Notes: generated from the sequence alone by a model not told the origin. A stretch of 64,000 bases of DNA from Sphingomonas sp. JC676 (GCF_014489075.1 NZ_JACTGR010000004.1:62001-126000), one strand, 5' to 3'. Positions 34,610-46,085 are shown, numbered from the stretch's first letter. A program made the numbers and translations.

Positions 34610-34939
34610 TCAGGGCACCAAGGCGGGGCGGAAGGCATCGCGCTCGCTTGCCGGCACGGACGCGGTGGGATCGGGGCGGAAATCCACGGGCGCGCGCTCG
34701 CCATCGCTGCCGAGGCGGGGTGCCTCGAGCGCGAGATCGGGTGCCGGATGCTCGGCGTCGCCCGGGCGAGTGAAGCGGCGGAAACCCTCGTACAGGACGG
34801 CGCCGGCCGCGACGGCAAGCGCGCCGATCGAGAAGGCGTTGAGGACCCGCGACGCCGTCGATGGTTGGGGCTTGGCGGTAGGCGCCGCGCGACGACGGGC
34901 CGGCGTGCTTGGTTTCTTCGACTTGGCGGTGGTGACCAT
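34610..34939 (-). CDS. hypothetical single-span membrane protein
   Basis: A 109-aa protein with a basic disordered N-terminus (KSKKPSTPARRRAAPTAKP), one hydrophobic segment (about residues 33-49, LNAFSIGALAVAAGAVLY), then an acidic Pro-rich tail. The N-terminal charges suggest the cytosolic side. I recognise no family. Confidence 0.6.
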   Translation of the reverse strand: MVTTAKSKKPSTPARRRAAPTAKPQPSTASRVLNAFSIGALAVAAGAVLYEGFRRFTRPGDAEHPAPDLALEAPRLGSDGERAPVDFRPDPTASVPASERDAFRPALVP

Positions 34940-35005
34940 GGTGGTTTTCCGTTCGAGGTCAGGGGTTTCGTGGCCTCAAACGGGCGGACACCCGGCGTGT
35001 TCCGC

Positions 35006-35491
35006 TCAAATCACCGCGCGAAGCCGTGCTACCAGTTCGCGGACGCGTCTCAGCGTATCGGGGCGGGCGGTGACCCAGAAGCGGCGCTTGTCGGACGGAT
35101 CCGCGGTGCGGTCGATCAGCCCGAGTTCGTCGAGCCGCTCGACATGGCGCAGCGCCGTGGTGGTCGGCACGCCCGAGGCGTGGCACAGGCTGGTGACCGA
35201 GACGCGGCGCCCTTCCTCGGACGCCACCAGCAGATCGAGAAGCATGTCCCAGGCGGGATCGCGGAACACGGGAATGCCGAGAGCCTCGTTGCGGCGCATG
35301 CGGAGCGCACGCCAGCGCGCGGCAAACTGGGCAAGCGTGTGAGGCGTCTTATTGCCTCCGACATCGGTTGCGGCAGTCTCGACAAAGGCGATGGCAGCAT
35401 CGGGGGTGGTACCCAGGCGATCGGCTGTCGTCTCTACAAGTTCTCGTAATCTCGAGATTTGATCGGGAGTTAGAGCGACTTCCTCGCCCAT
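35006..35491 (-). CDS. MarR-type winged-helix transcriptional regulator
   Basis: A 161-aa DNA-binding protein. The winged helix lies in the C-terminal half: SVTSLCHASGVPTTTALRHVERLDELGLIDR is the HTH (read as SVTSLCHASGVPTTTAL then RHVERLDELGLI), followed by the wing TADPSDKRRFWV with the D-x-R motif of MarR. The N-terminal 80 residues are helical and may dimerise. It has no obvious divergent partner. Ligand unknown. Confidence 0.82.
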   Translation of the reverse strand: MGEEVALTPDQISRLRELVETTADRLGTTPDAAIAFVETAATDVGGNKTPHTLAQFAARWRALRMRRNEALGIPVFRDPAWDMLLDLLVASEEGRRVSVTSLCHASGVPTTTALRHVERLDELGLIDRTADPSDKRRFWVTARPDTLRRVRELVARLRAVI

Positions 35492-35620
35492 CGACTCATA
35501 CTCATATGGTTAACACAGGGGACTTGAGCGCAGTTGGGCCCCCGCTTCCTACATTGCAAGAAGAGGCAGGCTACGTACTACTACAGTATAAACTAGAGTA
35601 TGATGCGCACCGGGGGGAGC

Positions 35621-35809
35621 TTACGCCACGGCGGGTTCGCGGTTTTCGCGTACCGCACGGGCGGTTTCGACGCGTTCCTGGCGCTCGGCCATGTCGAGCC
35701 AGGCGGCTTCGGCGCGGAGGCACCGGTCACGGACATTGGCGAGAGTGGCGGCATTGGCGTCGGCGCGGCACTGGGCGGCGTTGGCGCGGAAATTGGGGGC
35801 CTGGGCCAT
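35621..35809 (-). CDS. small conserved hypothetical protein
   Basis: A 62-aa protein: MAQAPNFRANAAQCRADA at the start, then a helix with alternating charges (RDRCLRAEAAWLDMAERQERVETA), one Cys in each half. AGGAG lies 8 nt before the ATG. Similar short proteins with FRANAAQCRADA-like starts recur in sphingomonads in my memory, but no role is known. Convergent with nothing; it stands between the MarR and cold-shock genes. Confidence 0.6.
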   Translation of the reverse strand: MAQAPNFRANAAQCRADANAATLANVRDRCLRAEAAWLDMAERQERVETARAVRENREPAVA

Positions 35810-35894
35810 GTGGCGGTCTCCTGGGGGAAGTGGCGCCCCCCACTCTGCGCAAAGCGGGAGCGGAGGGCAGCCGATCGGTGACGCCTAAGGTAGC

Positions 35895-36107
35895 TTAGTC
35901 GACAGCCTGCAGATTGACGGCGCTGGTCTTGCCGCGCTTGTCCTGCTCGAGCTCGTACGAGACGCGCTGGTTCTGGTTGAGGGTCGCCATGCCGGCGCGC
36001 TCGACCGCAGTGATGTGGACGAACGCGTCCTGGCCGCCGGTGTCGGGAGCGATGAAGCCATAGCCCTTGTCGGCATTGAAGAATTTTACGGTACCGGTGA
36101 TGCTCAT
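35895..36107 (-). CDS. cspA: cold-shock protein
   Basis: A 70-aa OB-fold RNA chaperone that melts mRNA structure. RNP1 is KGYGFI and RNP2 is DAFVHI; the start MSITGTVKFFNADKGYGFI is typical. AAGGAAGG sits about 5 nt before the ATG. The preceding 200 bp could hold a long leader as in other csp genes, but no structure was verified. Upstream in-frame sequence is noncoding. Confidence 0.95.
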   Translation of the reverse strand: MSITGTVKFFNADKGYGFIAPDTGGQDAFVHITAVERAGMATLNQNQRVSYELEQDKRGKTSAVNLQAVD

Positions 36108-36333
36108 GCGAGCCTTCCTTCTATGATCGGGACCCCGAGCGTCGGGAGCCCTCGTGCTGCGAGGGGCGAATAGAAGGAAAGAGGAGCCGCAAAGCGCCAG
36201 TGACCGTTCAATTTGCGACTGTAGCGGCACCGCATATGGGCGATTGTGGCCGAAATAGCAAATTGGACGCCGTGGCGGCCTTGACCGGCCGGTTGCCGGC
36301 ATGGAGGGTCCGGACCGGCAGCGGGGGGCGGCA

Positions 36334-36900
36334 ATGACCGGTTTCGAGTTCGTTTTCGGCACTTTCAGCGTCGTGCTGGGACTGGCCATCGTCGAGATCC
36401 TCCGCGGCTTCGGCAGGGGCATCAAGCGCCCCGGCCCCAAGAGGATCGGCTGGCTGAGCCCGATGCTCGGCCTGTTCCTGCTCTACGACATCGCCACCTT
36501 CTGGGCCTCGGCCTGGACCGCCCGGGCGGTGGTGCCGGTGACCACGCCGGCGATCGCGCTCGGTATGCTGATCACCGGACTCTATTTCTTCGCCGCCACC
36601 CAGCTCTGGCCCGAGCCCGAGGATTCGGACGGCTGGGCGGACGGCAATGGCTGGATGCTCGCGCACAAGCGCCGCATCCTGTTCAGCATCTTCGCCTGCA
36701 ACGCACTGAGCGTCGCGGCGACGATGCGCTTCGTGCCCGGCAGCTGGCCGGTCGCTTCGACCGAGGCCTGGATGCTGGCACTCTATTTCGCACTGCTGCT
36801 CGCCATAGCGTTCGTGCGGGGTACGCGGGCCACCACATTGGTGCTGGCCCTGGCGATACTCGAATATGCGGCCGACCTGGTGATGCACCTGCCGGCCTAG
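36334..36900 (+). CDS. hypothetical polytopic membrane protein
   Basis: A 188-aa protein with about five hydrophobic segments, for example FVFGTFSVVLGLAIVEILRG, LGLFLLYDIATFWASAW and LITGLYFFAATQLWP. No charged catalytic pattern is evident. The ATG at 36334 is chosen over one at 36301 because GGGGGGCGGC leads directly to it and the earlier residues are charged and unlike a start. Function unknown; divergent from cspA. Confidence 0.65.
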   Translation: MTGFEFVFGTFSVVLGLAIVEILRGFGRGIKRPGPKRIGWLSPMLGLFLLYDIATFWASAWTARAVVPVTTPAIALGMLITGLYFFAATQLWPEPEDSDGWADGNGWMLAHKRRILFSIFACNALSVAATMRFVPGSWPVASTEAWMLALYFALLLAIAFVRGTRATTLVLALAILEYAADLVMHLPA

Positions 36901-36914
36901 TTCAGCTCAGCAGA

Positions 36915-37088
36915 TCAGCCGAGCACTTCGCGGACCGCGGCGCGGGCGATGTCTTGCTGAGACATGCCTGCCGACCAGAATTCCACCGGGAAAAGCCGGC
37001 GGTGGAGCGGCACGGGGCGCTGGTTCGCGCGGGGCTGACGGGCCTTACGGGTGATCTGCGTTTCGTGGATCTTGTCGAAAAAATTCAA
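36915..37088 (-). CDS. possible small protein starting at TTG
   Basis: A 57-codon open frame, MNFFDKIHETQITRKARQ at the start and SQQDIARAAVREVLG at the end. Third codon positions are mainly G or C, as in genes here, while the open frame just upstream of the TTG has not, which marks 37088 as a natural start. AGGA lies about 8 nt before it. The protein is basic, without membrane segment or signal. No family recognised and no ATG is available except near the end. Treat as a candidate only. Apart from it and the repeat at 37280, the 36901-37407 gap holds nothing I can support. Confidence 0.38.
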   Translation of the reverse strand: MNFFDKIHETQITRKARQPRANQRPVPLHRRLFPVEFWSAGMSQQDIARAAVREVLG

Positions 37089-37279
37089 TTCTATTTCCTG
37101 TTTCTGTTCTGGTTGAAGAGCCCTGTGGGATGCACGAAAGGCGCGCCAGGGGCGCGGCTTGTGCTTCTTTGGAAGGGCTGAAAGGCGCCAAGGTCCCGAG
37201 GGAACGGCCGATATGGCGGATAGCGCCTGGTGGTTAATATGGGGTGTAGGTCGCGGGTTGCAAGAGTGGGCCCTCTTCC

Positions 37280-37387
37280 CGTCACCCCGGACCTGGTCCG
37301 GGATCCACCGTGCCGCCCGCGCTGGGCAAGAGGCTCCGGGCGCATCGCCATGACGCGCCGTGGACCCCGGACCGCGTCCGGGTGACG
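37280..37387. repeat. paired-palindrome (REP/BIME-like) repeat, type B
   Basis: Left arm 37280-37307 (GTCACCCCGGACCTGGTCC and on to GGATCCAC) and right arm 37360-37387 (GTGGACCCCGGACCGCGTCC and on to GGGTGACG) are inverted copies, each also an imperfect hairpin. The same pair, with the same outer GTCACC and GTCCAC ends, stands at 58605-58714. Confidence 0.8.
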
Positions 37388-37407
37388 AGGAAGAAGGGAA
37401 AGGTGCA

Positions 37408-37818
37408 TCAGTCCTTCATGCTCGCCGGGACCTTGCCGCCATTCTTCTCGAGCTCGGCCATCACCGCCTTGTGCAGCCAGATGTTCATCTCCGCGCTGCC
37501 GTCCTTCTCGCCGGTATAGCCAAGCTCGGTGGCGAGTTCCTTGCGGTTGTCGAGGCTGGAATCGAGCCCGAGCAGCTTCATCAGGTCGACGATCGAGGTC
37601 TGCCAGTTGAGATCGGGATTGCCCTTCTCCGCGACGATCGCGGTGAGCACCGCCTCGACATCGACCGGCTGGGCAGGCGCGGTGGGCTGGGGCTGGGGCG
37701 CGGGCTGGGGAGCGGCGGCGGCTGCGGCCGGCACGGGCTGCGGCGCTGCCTGGGGGGCGGGGGCGGCGGCCTTGGGATGGCCGAAGATCGCGTCACGGAT
37801 GCTGCTGAAAATGCCCAT
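37408..37818 (-). CDS. DUF3597-domain protein
   Basis: A 136-aa protein. The start MGIFSSIRDAIFGHPKAAA is typical of the family; a 45-residue linker of Ala, Pro and Gln follows (PAPQAAPQPVPAAAAAAPQP), then the DUF3597 domain: VDVEAVLTAIVAEKGNPDLNWQTS, SIVDLMKLLGLDSSLDNRKELA and ending GGKVPASMKD. The domain is a small helical fold of unknown role. The ATG at 37818 is the family start; the open frame goes upstream to 38010 without coding character. A terminator-like hairpin lies just upstream. Confidence 0.85.
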   Translation of the reverse strand: MGIFSSIRDAIFGHPKAAAPAPQAAPQPVPAAAAAAPQPAPQPQPTAPAQPVDVEAVLTAIVAEKGNPDLNWQTSIVDLMKLLGLDSSLDNRKELATELGYTGEKDGSAEMNIWLHKAVMAELEKNGGKVPASMKD

Positions 37819-37830
37819 GGAGACTCTCCC

Positions 37831-37853
37831 GAAAAGCGGCGCGGGGTGCGCCG
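37831..37853 (-). terminator. rho-independent terminator, minus strand
   Basis: On the minus strand GCGGCGC-ACCCC-GCGCCGC is followed by TTTTCGG. It sits 144 bp after the stop of the HTH gene and 13 bp before the DUF3597 start, and probably separates them, though it could act as a leader attenuator. Confidence 0.6.
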
Positions 37854-37996
37854 CTGCACATGCAAACGCGCGGACGGGCCAACGGGTTCGGGCACGTCCG
37901 TGCGCCTGGCGGGGCCAGTGTGCGCGCCGCGGGTTGCAGGGGGATGACGCGGCTTTCAGTTGACACGGTTGACACCTGCTATGTGAAAAAAACTTC

Positions 37997-38710
37997 TCAC
38001 CAATCGTCATCGGGTTTTTCGCCGCCGGTCAGCTCGGCGATGCGCTCCGCGCTGAACGCGGGGGGCAGGATCGTATCGACCATCTTGAGCATCGCCGGGA
38101 AGAGATGGGTCAGCTCGCGCGCGTCGAGCGCGGGGTGGAGCGGCTCATGCCGTTGGGCAATCAGGAACATCAGCAGCCGATCGTTGTGGACGATGCGCGT
38201 GCCGACCTGTTCGCCATGATACCAGACCGGCACCTCGCGCCCCTGAAAGGCGCGCTCGGTCGCCTCGTCGAGCAAAGCCTGGCGCGCCATGTGGATCGCG
38301 ACGTCCCAGCCGATCGCGAACACCGAATTGGGTGCGCGGCGCCGGAGCACATAGGCGCTCTGGCGCGACAGGCCGACCGTGTCACAGGCCTGGCTGACGC
38401 AGCCTGTCTGCGCGAGATGGACGAGGAAGCCGCGCTGCTTCTCCGCCGTCCAGCCCTCTCCGGCGATGCGCGGCATCGCGTCGGGAGCGAGGACCGGCGG
38501 CGCGGCACGCGGCGATGGGAAGGTGCGCTCGGATGCGGCGCGTAACGCACGCACGGCGGCCTCTTCATCCTCGCCGCGGTCGATCGCATCGCAAAAGGCG
38601 GTGATCGCGGCATCGGTGGAGGCGGCGATGCGCTCCTGCCGCTCCATATATGCCCTATATTCCTCGGGCGTCCTGGCCCTCCATGCGCGTGGCATCTTCG
38701 TCCTCCTCAT
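37997..38710 (-). CDS. hypothetical protein with an inner helix-turn-helix
   Basis: A 237-aa protein of unknown family. Residues 88-128 contain WTAEKQRGFLVHLAQTG and CVSQACDTVGLSRQSAYVLRRR, an HTH like those of transposases and small-terminase subunits. The C-terminal part has AQRHEPLHPALDARELTHLFPAMLKMVD. This pattern recurs in sphingomonads as a chromosomal gene, in my recollection, without phage neighbours. Could be a domesticated phage or transposase protein. Convergent with nothing; AGGACGAAG lies near the start. Confidence 0.62.
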   Translation of the reverse strand: MRRTKMPRAWRARTPEEYRAYMERQERIAASTDAAITAFCDAIDRGEDEEAAVRALRAASERTFPSPRAAPPVLAPDAMPRIAGEGWTAEKQRGFLVHLAQTGCVSQACDTVGLSRQSAYVLRRRAPNSVFAIGWDVAIHMARQALLDEATERAFQGREVPVWYHGEQVGTRIVHNDRLLMFLIAQRHEPLHPALDARELTHLFPAMLKMVDTILPPAFSAERIAELTGGEKPDDDW

Positions 38711-38818
38711 GAGCGCGCGGCGCGCGCGGGTGGACGGACCAGCTATCGCATAATTTCCTACATTGGAATATTATAGAACGGATCATGTGCCAATATGGTT
38801 ATGTCTCCTCGACGCGGA

Positions 38819-39205
38819 TCAGCCGCGGCGGCGCGTGCGCCAGATCAGCAGGAGGATCGCGGCGAGGACGAACAGCATCGGCACCGGCTGGACGAACAGG
38901 TTCCAGAGCGCGGGTCCGTCGAAATCATGGATCGCGTCCCATAGCCGCTGCCACCAGCCGCGCTTGTCCGGCATCGGATGCTCCTGGCGGGCGGCCTCGA
39001 GCTCGGCGCGCGTGCGCAAATCCAGCTCGCGGAGCAGTGCTTCCTCGGTGTTGCGGTTCAAGGCTTCGAGCGTGGCGTTGGAAACGAGCTGGTCGGAAGC
39101 TCCGGCGGGCTCCTGGCCATTGATCAGCGCCTCCGTCTGCGACTGGGCGGCGGCGGGTGAAGCGAGCAATACGCAAGGCAACACGGCAAGCACGAGGCGA
39201 CGCAT
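38819..39205 (-). CDS. hypothetical exported protein with C-terminal membrane anchor
   Basis: A 128-aa protein with a signal peptide (MRRLVLAVLPCVLLASPAAAQ), a charged helical middle (ELDLRTRAELEAARQEH) that may be a coiled coil, and a C-terminal membrane segment PMLFVLAAILLLIWRTRRRG. The basic end suggests the C-terminus faces the cytosol. The ATG at 39205 is the first in front of a proper signal; 21 further codons upstream lack it. Function unknown. Confidence 0.68.
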   Translation of the reverse strand: MRRLVLAVLPCVLLASPAAAQSQTEALINGQEPAGASDQLVSNATLEALNRNTEEALLRELDLRTRAELEAARQEHPMPDKRGWWQRLWDAIHDFDGPALWNLFVQPVPMLFVLAAILLLIWRTRRRG

Positions 39206-39392
39206 GAGACGGCCCTCCCCCGATAGCGGTGCGGGAAGAGAGTGCGCCTGGGGGTGGGGTGGGGTCAAGCGGGGTGGGCGCAGGCAGGCGAAGCCAGGCT
39301 TGCGGAAACGCGTGTTCGTTGCGCTTCCGGAATTTCTTGACTTACTTCAATGCGCTGTCACTTTTTCTTGCGGTGACCCAGCGGATCGAAAC

Positions 39393-40495
39393 CTTGAAGC
39401 GCACGTAGATGCGCTAAATTCGCAAATCGACCTAAATAACGCGGCGATCGATAACTTTGCATCGGAGCAAGCGTCGGCTCGGGATAAACTGAAGCGACAT
39501 TACCTGACTGATCAACAAAGTGGTCACTTGTCGGCCGTGGCTCTGGAGGCGACAAACAAGGATGCATTAGTTTCGTCTCAAAACAGTCTACAACGCATTC
39601 GTGAACAGATCACTGACGTTCGCGCGCAATTGCGCACGCATGGACCAGCCGCGACCGAACTTAATCGGCTTTTAAAAGGCTACTTGGGTCATTCGCATAT
39701 ATCGTTCGAACCCGTCGAGAATGGTTATAAAGTTTGCAGAAACAAACAAGAATCGATTAAACCACTAGGTGAGGGAGAAAAGACCGCAGTTGCCTTTTGT
39801 TATTTTCTGACTTCGCTCGCAGCGGAAGGCAGAAATATCGATGATACGATAGTCGTCTTAGATGATCCAATTTCGAGCTTGGATGCTCGTGCGATGACTC
39901 ATGTTGTCGGTACAATCAGAAGGCTTTTCAAAATCCCATTCAGATTTTTATTCTCACTCACAACTTAGATTTTATGCGAGAAATCAAGAAATGGCTTTCA
40001 AAAAAATATGAAAAAGGAGCGGCAGAGTTCTTATTTATCAATACTGCAATATCTTCAAATGGAGACAGGTCATCAACAATTGTAAGATGCCTAAACTTAT
40101 TCGCGGACACGAATCAGAATATCATTACCTTTATAGCTTGGTGAAATCTCCCGCGGATAATAAGAGTAGTTCCGAGAGATTTGCGTACTTAATGCCAAAC
40201 GCTATCCGCAAAGTACTAGATATATTTTTAGCATTTTAAAGACCCAGGCGGTTCCGGTCTAGAGCCGAAAGTAGATAAAATAATCAAAGATTACGATGGC
40301 CTAGATGGCGCACGCATTAAGGCCATGGAGCGCTTGGCGCATCTAGAGTCACATTTTGAGAGTATCGGAGACGTTGTCACTTTCTCAGCTTACACATTAA
40401 CGCAGGTGAATGATGCGGCAAGTTGCCTTTTGGAGCTAATAGAAGCTGTCGTTCCAAAGCATAAGCAAGCGATGGATCGGCTTTGTAGTACCTAG
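39393..40495 (+). pseudogene. remnant of an AAA_13 (RloC/PrrC-like) ATPase, three frameshifts
   Basis: The C-terminal part of an SMC-like ATPase survives, with the 5' half missing. Readable pieces in order: LEAHVDALNSQIDLNN (coiled-coil end), KPLGEGEKTAVAFCYFL (ABC signature region), IDDTIVVLDDPISSLDA (Walker B), then after a shift IFILTHNLDFMREIKKW (H-loop), after a second shift ESEYHYLYSLVKSPA and AIRKVLDIFLAF, after a third ARIKAMERLAHLESHFES to the natural stop at 40493. The breaks are single-base changes: one A lost in the run at 39930-39933, one base lost at about 40082-40086, one T gained at about 40234-40237. The stretch is clearly more AT-rich than its surroundings. In the living family such heads pair with an anticodon nuclease (RloC, PrrC) or other effectors. 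Confidence 0.85.
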
Positions 40496-43450
<2,955 letters not shown>

Positions 43451-43457
43451 GCCGGTG

Positions 43458-43472
43458 GTTCTAGCTTTGTTC
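43458..43472. promoter_or_regulatory. LexA (SOS) box of uvrA
   Basis: GTTC-TAGCTTT-GTTC, a perfect match to the alphaproteobacterial LexA site GTTC-N7-GTTC, 7 bp from the uvrA start. The position in the core promoter predicts repression by LexA and induction by DNA damage. Confidence 0.88.
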
Positions 43473-43773
43473 TGAATTGGATTCCAGAGCTAGAGATAGG
43501 AACGGGCGAACACTCCTGCCAGTTGCTGCCATTCGGAAGGTGTTGCAGAGGTCGGCGCGGACAACCACGCTTCCCCGGCCCAATGATTTCATGCTGCCTG
43601 AAGGTCCTCACGGCGATTCCGCCCCCGGATTCCCCAGCGACCTGCGCTCCGCCGGCTGCTATCGTCCGAATTTAGGGCGGTTCCGGCTCGGCGGGCTGCG
43701 GGGTTGCAACCGTTGGGGCGCGCGATCTGTTTCGGCGCCCACGTATTTCATTTCAGCGGGAAATAGTTTCGAT
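43473..43773. other. intergenic stretch without a gene
   Basis: Between the LexA box and the gene at 43774 there is about 300 bp. It would include the uvrA upstream region on one side and the promoter of the 43774 gene on the other. I see no gene, hairpin with T-run or repeat in it. Confidence 0.5.
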
Positions 43774-44310
43774 ATGGGTACGGATACGCCAGCCGAAATC
43801 GACGAGGCGGTGCTGGCATTCTGCGCGACCATCGCGCCGGGGATGCCCGAATATGTCGACGTGGTGCCCGGCGAGGGCGCGGGGATCGCTTATTGCTTCG
43901 ACAATGCGGCGGCGCAGGTGGCGCGCGCGGGCGGATCGATCGCCTATGGCTGGGCGATCTGGCGCTGGCCGGGCCGCTATTTCGAGGCCGAGCATCATGG
44001 CATCTGGCGCAGCCCCGAGAGGAAGCTGCTCGACGTAACGCCGATGCTCTATGGCCAGACGCGGATTCTGTTCTTGAGCGATCCGCAGGCGGTGTTCGAT
44101 CCTGGGCGCTACCGGCCGAACCTGTTGGGCGCGGAGGCGGGCAGCGCCGTGGCGGCGGAATATGTCGAACTGGCGCGCGCGCGCGCGGCGATCCTGAACG
44201 GCTATGGCGAGCCGGGGGTGGAGCACCCGATCACGCCCGCGGACCAGGCAAGGCTGGGCGCGATCGAGCCGCGCTGGATGGCGCTATATGCGGAATTGGA
44301 GCGCGGCTGA
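43774..44310 (+). CDS. hypothetical protein
   Basis: A 178-aa soluble protein without signal or membrane segment. The conserved-looking centre is IAYGWAIWRWPGRYFEAEHHGIW, rich in aromatic residues (SIAYGWAIWRWPGRYFEAEH), then RKLLDVTPMLYGQTRILFLSD. The C-terminal third is helical. The ATG at 43774 is used; the frame upstream has no coding character. It points at the radical-SAM operon but is 226 bp from the next possible gene. I recall similar proteins annotated only as hypothetical, some near SEC-C motif proteins; no claim is made. Confidence 0.65.
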   Translation: MGTDTPAEIDEAVLAFCATIAPGMPEYVDVVPGEGAGIAYCFDNAAAQVARAGGSIAYGWAIWRWPGRYFEAEHHGIWRSPERKLLDVTPMLYGQTRILFLSDPQAVFDPGRYRPNLLGAEAGSAVAAEYVELARARAAILNGYGEPGVEHPITPADQARLGAIEPRWMALYAELERG

Positions 44311-44536
44311 GAGGTAGGGCGCCGACCGGCGCGTTGCGCAGGCCCGGCAACAGCACCGCCACTGCTTGATCCGTCAAGTCGCCCACGGTCAGTCTGCGAA
44401 GGTAGGGATCGCAAGGAGCGCGCCTAGTCCCGTCCGCGCGACAGGCGCCGCGCGCGAGAGGGTTCAACGCCTTCCGCCCAGCGCAAATTGGCGTTCGCTT
44501 TGAACCGGGGCCCCGGAGGCCGGCACTAACCGGACA

Positions 44537-44692
44537 ATGAAAAGGGTGCCCCTGATTCTGCATGCGCATTCGTCCTTCCCGCGCCGGGCCTTCCTCCCGC
44601 GGCGCAACGGCCAATCGGACCGGGCCGGGCCGGCGGTGATGGCATTGCTGCACCCGCTCGCTGCGGCGGCCTCCGTCGAACCGGGCGCCTGA
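44537..44692 (+). CDS. possible small peptide gene before the radical-SAM operon
   Basis: A 51-codon open frame: MKRVPLILHAHSSFPRRAFL at the start, ending ALLHPLAAAASVEPGA. Its stop ends 1 nt before the GTG of the radical-SAM gene, so the ribosome could pass straight on. Third positions are largely G or C, as expected for a gene here (though the region is GC-rich generally). No good Shine-Dalgarno precedes the ATG. It could be a leader for coupling, a precursor peptide, or chance. No cysteine, so a thioether RiPP is unlikely. Confidence 0.35.
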   Translation: MKRVPLILHAHSSFPRRAFLPRRNGQSDRAGPAVMALLHPLAAAASVEPGA

Positions 44693-44693
44693 G

Positions 44694-46085
44694 GTGCCGG
44701 ATATTCTCCTGGCGCACGGCTACTTTCTCGAGGAAGACGAGAAAGAGCGGCAGATCATGAAGCCCTACCCGCCGCTCGGGCTGCTCTATATCTCGGGCTA
44801 TCTCCGCCGCGCCGGCTTCGACGTCGAGATCTATGACAGCACCTGGGGCAGCAAGCCGGGGCTGTTTGGACGCCTCGCCAGTGAGCCAGGCGGCGTGCTG
44901 GGACTCTACACCAACCTCATCACGCGCGGAAACGTGCTCGCGATCATCGCCGAGGCCAAGCGCCACGGCTGGACCGTGCTGCTGGGCGGGCCGGAGAGCG
45001 CCAACCACGCCGAGCAATATATCGCGCACGGCGCGGATGTCGTCGTGGTCGGCGAGGGCGAGGAGACGCTCGCCGAGCTGCTGTCCGAGCTGGCGAGCAA
45101 GGGAACGCACCGGCTGCACGGCATCGCCGGCACGACCTTCCGTGATGAGGCCGGGCAGCTGGTCGTCAACATGCCGCGCCCACAGATCGCCGATCTCGAC
45201 AGCCTGCCATGGCCGGACCGCGAGCGGATCGACCTGCCCAAATATGTCGAAGCATGGCGCACCCACCACGGCATGGGCAGCGTCAACATGATCACCGCCC
45301 GCGGCTGCCCCTACAAGTGCAAATGGTGCTCGCACGCGGTGTTCGGCTACTCTTATCGCCGCCGCAGCTTCGTCGACTGCGCCGATGAGCTGCAGCATAT
45401 CCGCGAGATCTATCGGCCCGACCAGGTCTGGTATTCCGACGACGTCTTCACGATCAACCATCGCTGGCTTTACGGCTATGCGGCCGAGCTCAAGCGCCGC
45501 GACCTCAAGCTGCCGTTCGAGACGATCTCGCGCGCCGACCGGATGATGAAGGAGGACGTGCTCGCGACGCTGGCGGAGATGGGGTGCTACCGCATCTGGA
45601 TCGGCGCCGAGAGCGGCAGCCAGCGCATCCTCGATTCGATGCAGCGCGGCGTGACCGTCGAGCAGGTCGAATGGGCGACCAAGGCGGCGCAGCGCCACGG
45701 CATCCAGGTCGGCATGTTCCTGATGTGGGGATATGATGGCGAGGAGTTGGAGGACATCGAGGCGACCATCGAGCAGCTCAAGAAATGGAGCCCCGACATC
45801 TTCCTGACGACCGTCGCCTACCCGATCAAGAACACGCCCTATTTCGAGCGGGTTGCGGACAAGACGATCCTGACGAAGGAGTGGAGCGCCGCTACGGATC
45901 GCGACTTCGTGATCAGGGACCGGCACTCGCGCACCTATTACAAGCACGCCGACACCTGGCTGAACAGCGAGATGGCGGCGTTCCGGCTCGCGCAGCAAGA
46001 TCCCGCCGAAGCGGCGGTGCGCCGCGCGGAGGCGGTACGCGCGCGCCAGTCGCTGCTCGCGACCTCGCACGAGGTCGAGGCGTAG
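44694..46085 (+). CDS. B12-binding-domain radical SAM enzyme
   Basis: A 463-aa enzyme of the cobalamin-dependent radical SAM class (BchE/MagM-like). Residues 1-150 form a B12-binding fold: DILLAHGYFLEEDEKE, YPPLGLLYISGYLRRAGFDV and VVVVGEGEETLAEL. The radical SAM domain starts at about 198 with the cluster motif CPYKCKWC (C205, C209, C212), then IWIGAESGSQRILDSMQRG and GMFLMWGYDGEELED. A C-terminal extension of about 90 residues has no named domain. Such enzymes methylate or rearrange unactivated carbons. The only start is the GTG at 44694 (a stop precedes it). The next gene begins at the base after its stop. Confidence 0.92.
   Translation: MPDILLAHGYFLEEDEKERQIMKPYPPLGLLYISGYLRRAGFDVEIYDSTWGSKPGLFGRLASEPGGVLGLYTNLITRGNVLAIIAEAKRHGWTVLLGGPESANHAEQYIAHGADVVVVGEGEETLAELLSELASKGTHRLHGIAGTTFRDEAGQLVVNMPRPQIADLDSLPWPDRERIDLPKYVEAWRTHHGMGSVNMITARGCPYKCKWCSHAVFGYSYRRRSFVDCADELQHIREIYRPDQVWYSDDVFTINHRWLYGYAAELKRRDLKLPFETISRADRMMKEDVLATLAEMGCYRIWIGAESGSQRILDSMQRGVTVEQVEWATKAAQRHGIQVGMFLMWGYDGEELEDIEATIEQLKKWSPDIFLTTVAYPIKNTPYFERVADKTILTKEWSAATDRDFVIRDRHSRTYYKHADTWLNSEMAAFRLAQQDPAEAAVRRAEAVRARQSLLATSHEVEA

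Noticed and set aside
38763..39968. A single 401-codon gene running through the AT-rich island
   Set aside because: The first half overlaps a better gene on the other strand and shows no family; only the part from about 39393 matches AAA_13.
44311..44693. Cobalamin riboswitch in front of the B12-type radical-SAM gene
   Set aside because: I find no B12-box or the conserved core in the 380 bp before the gene.
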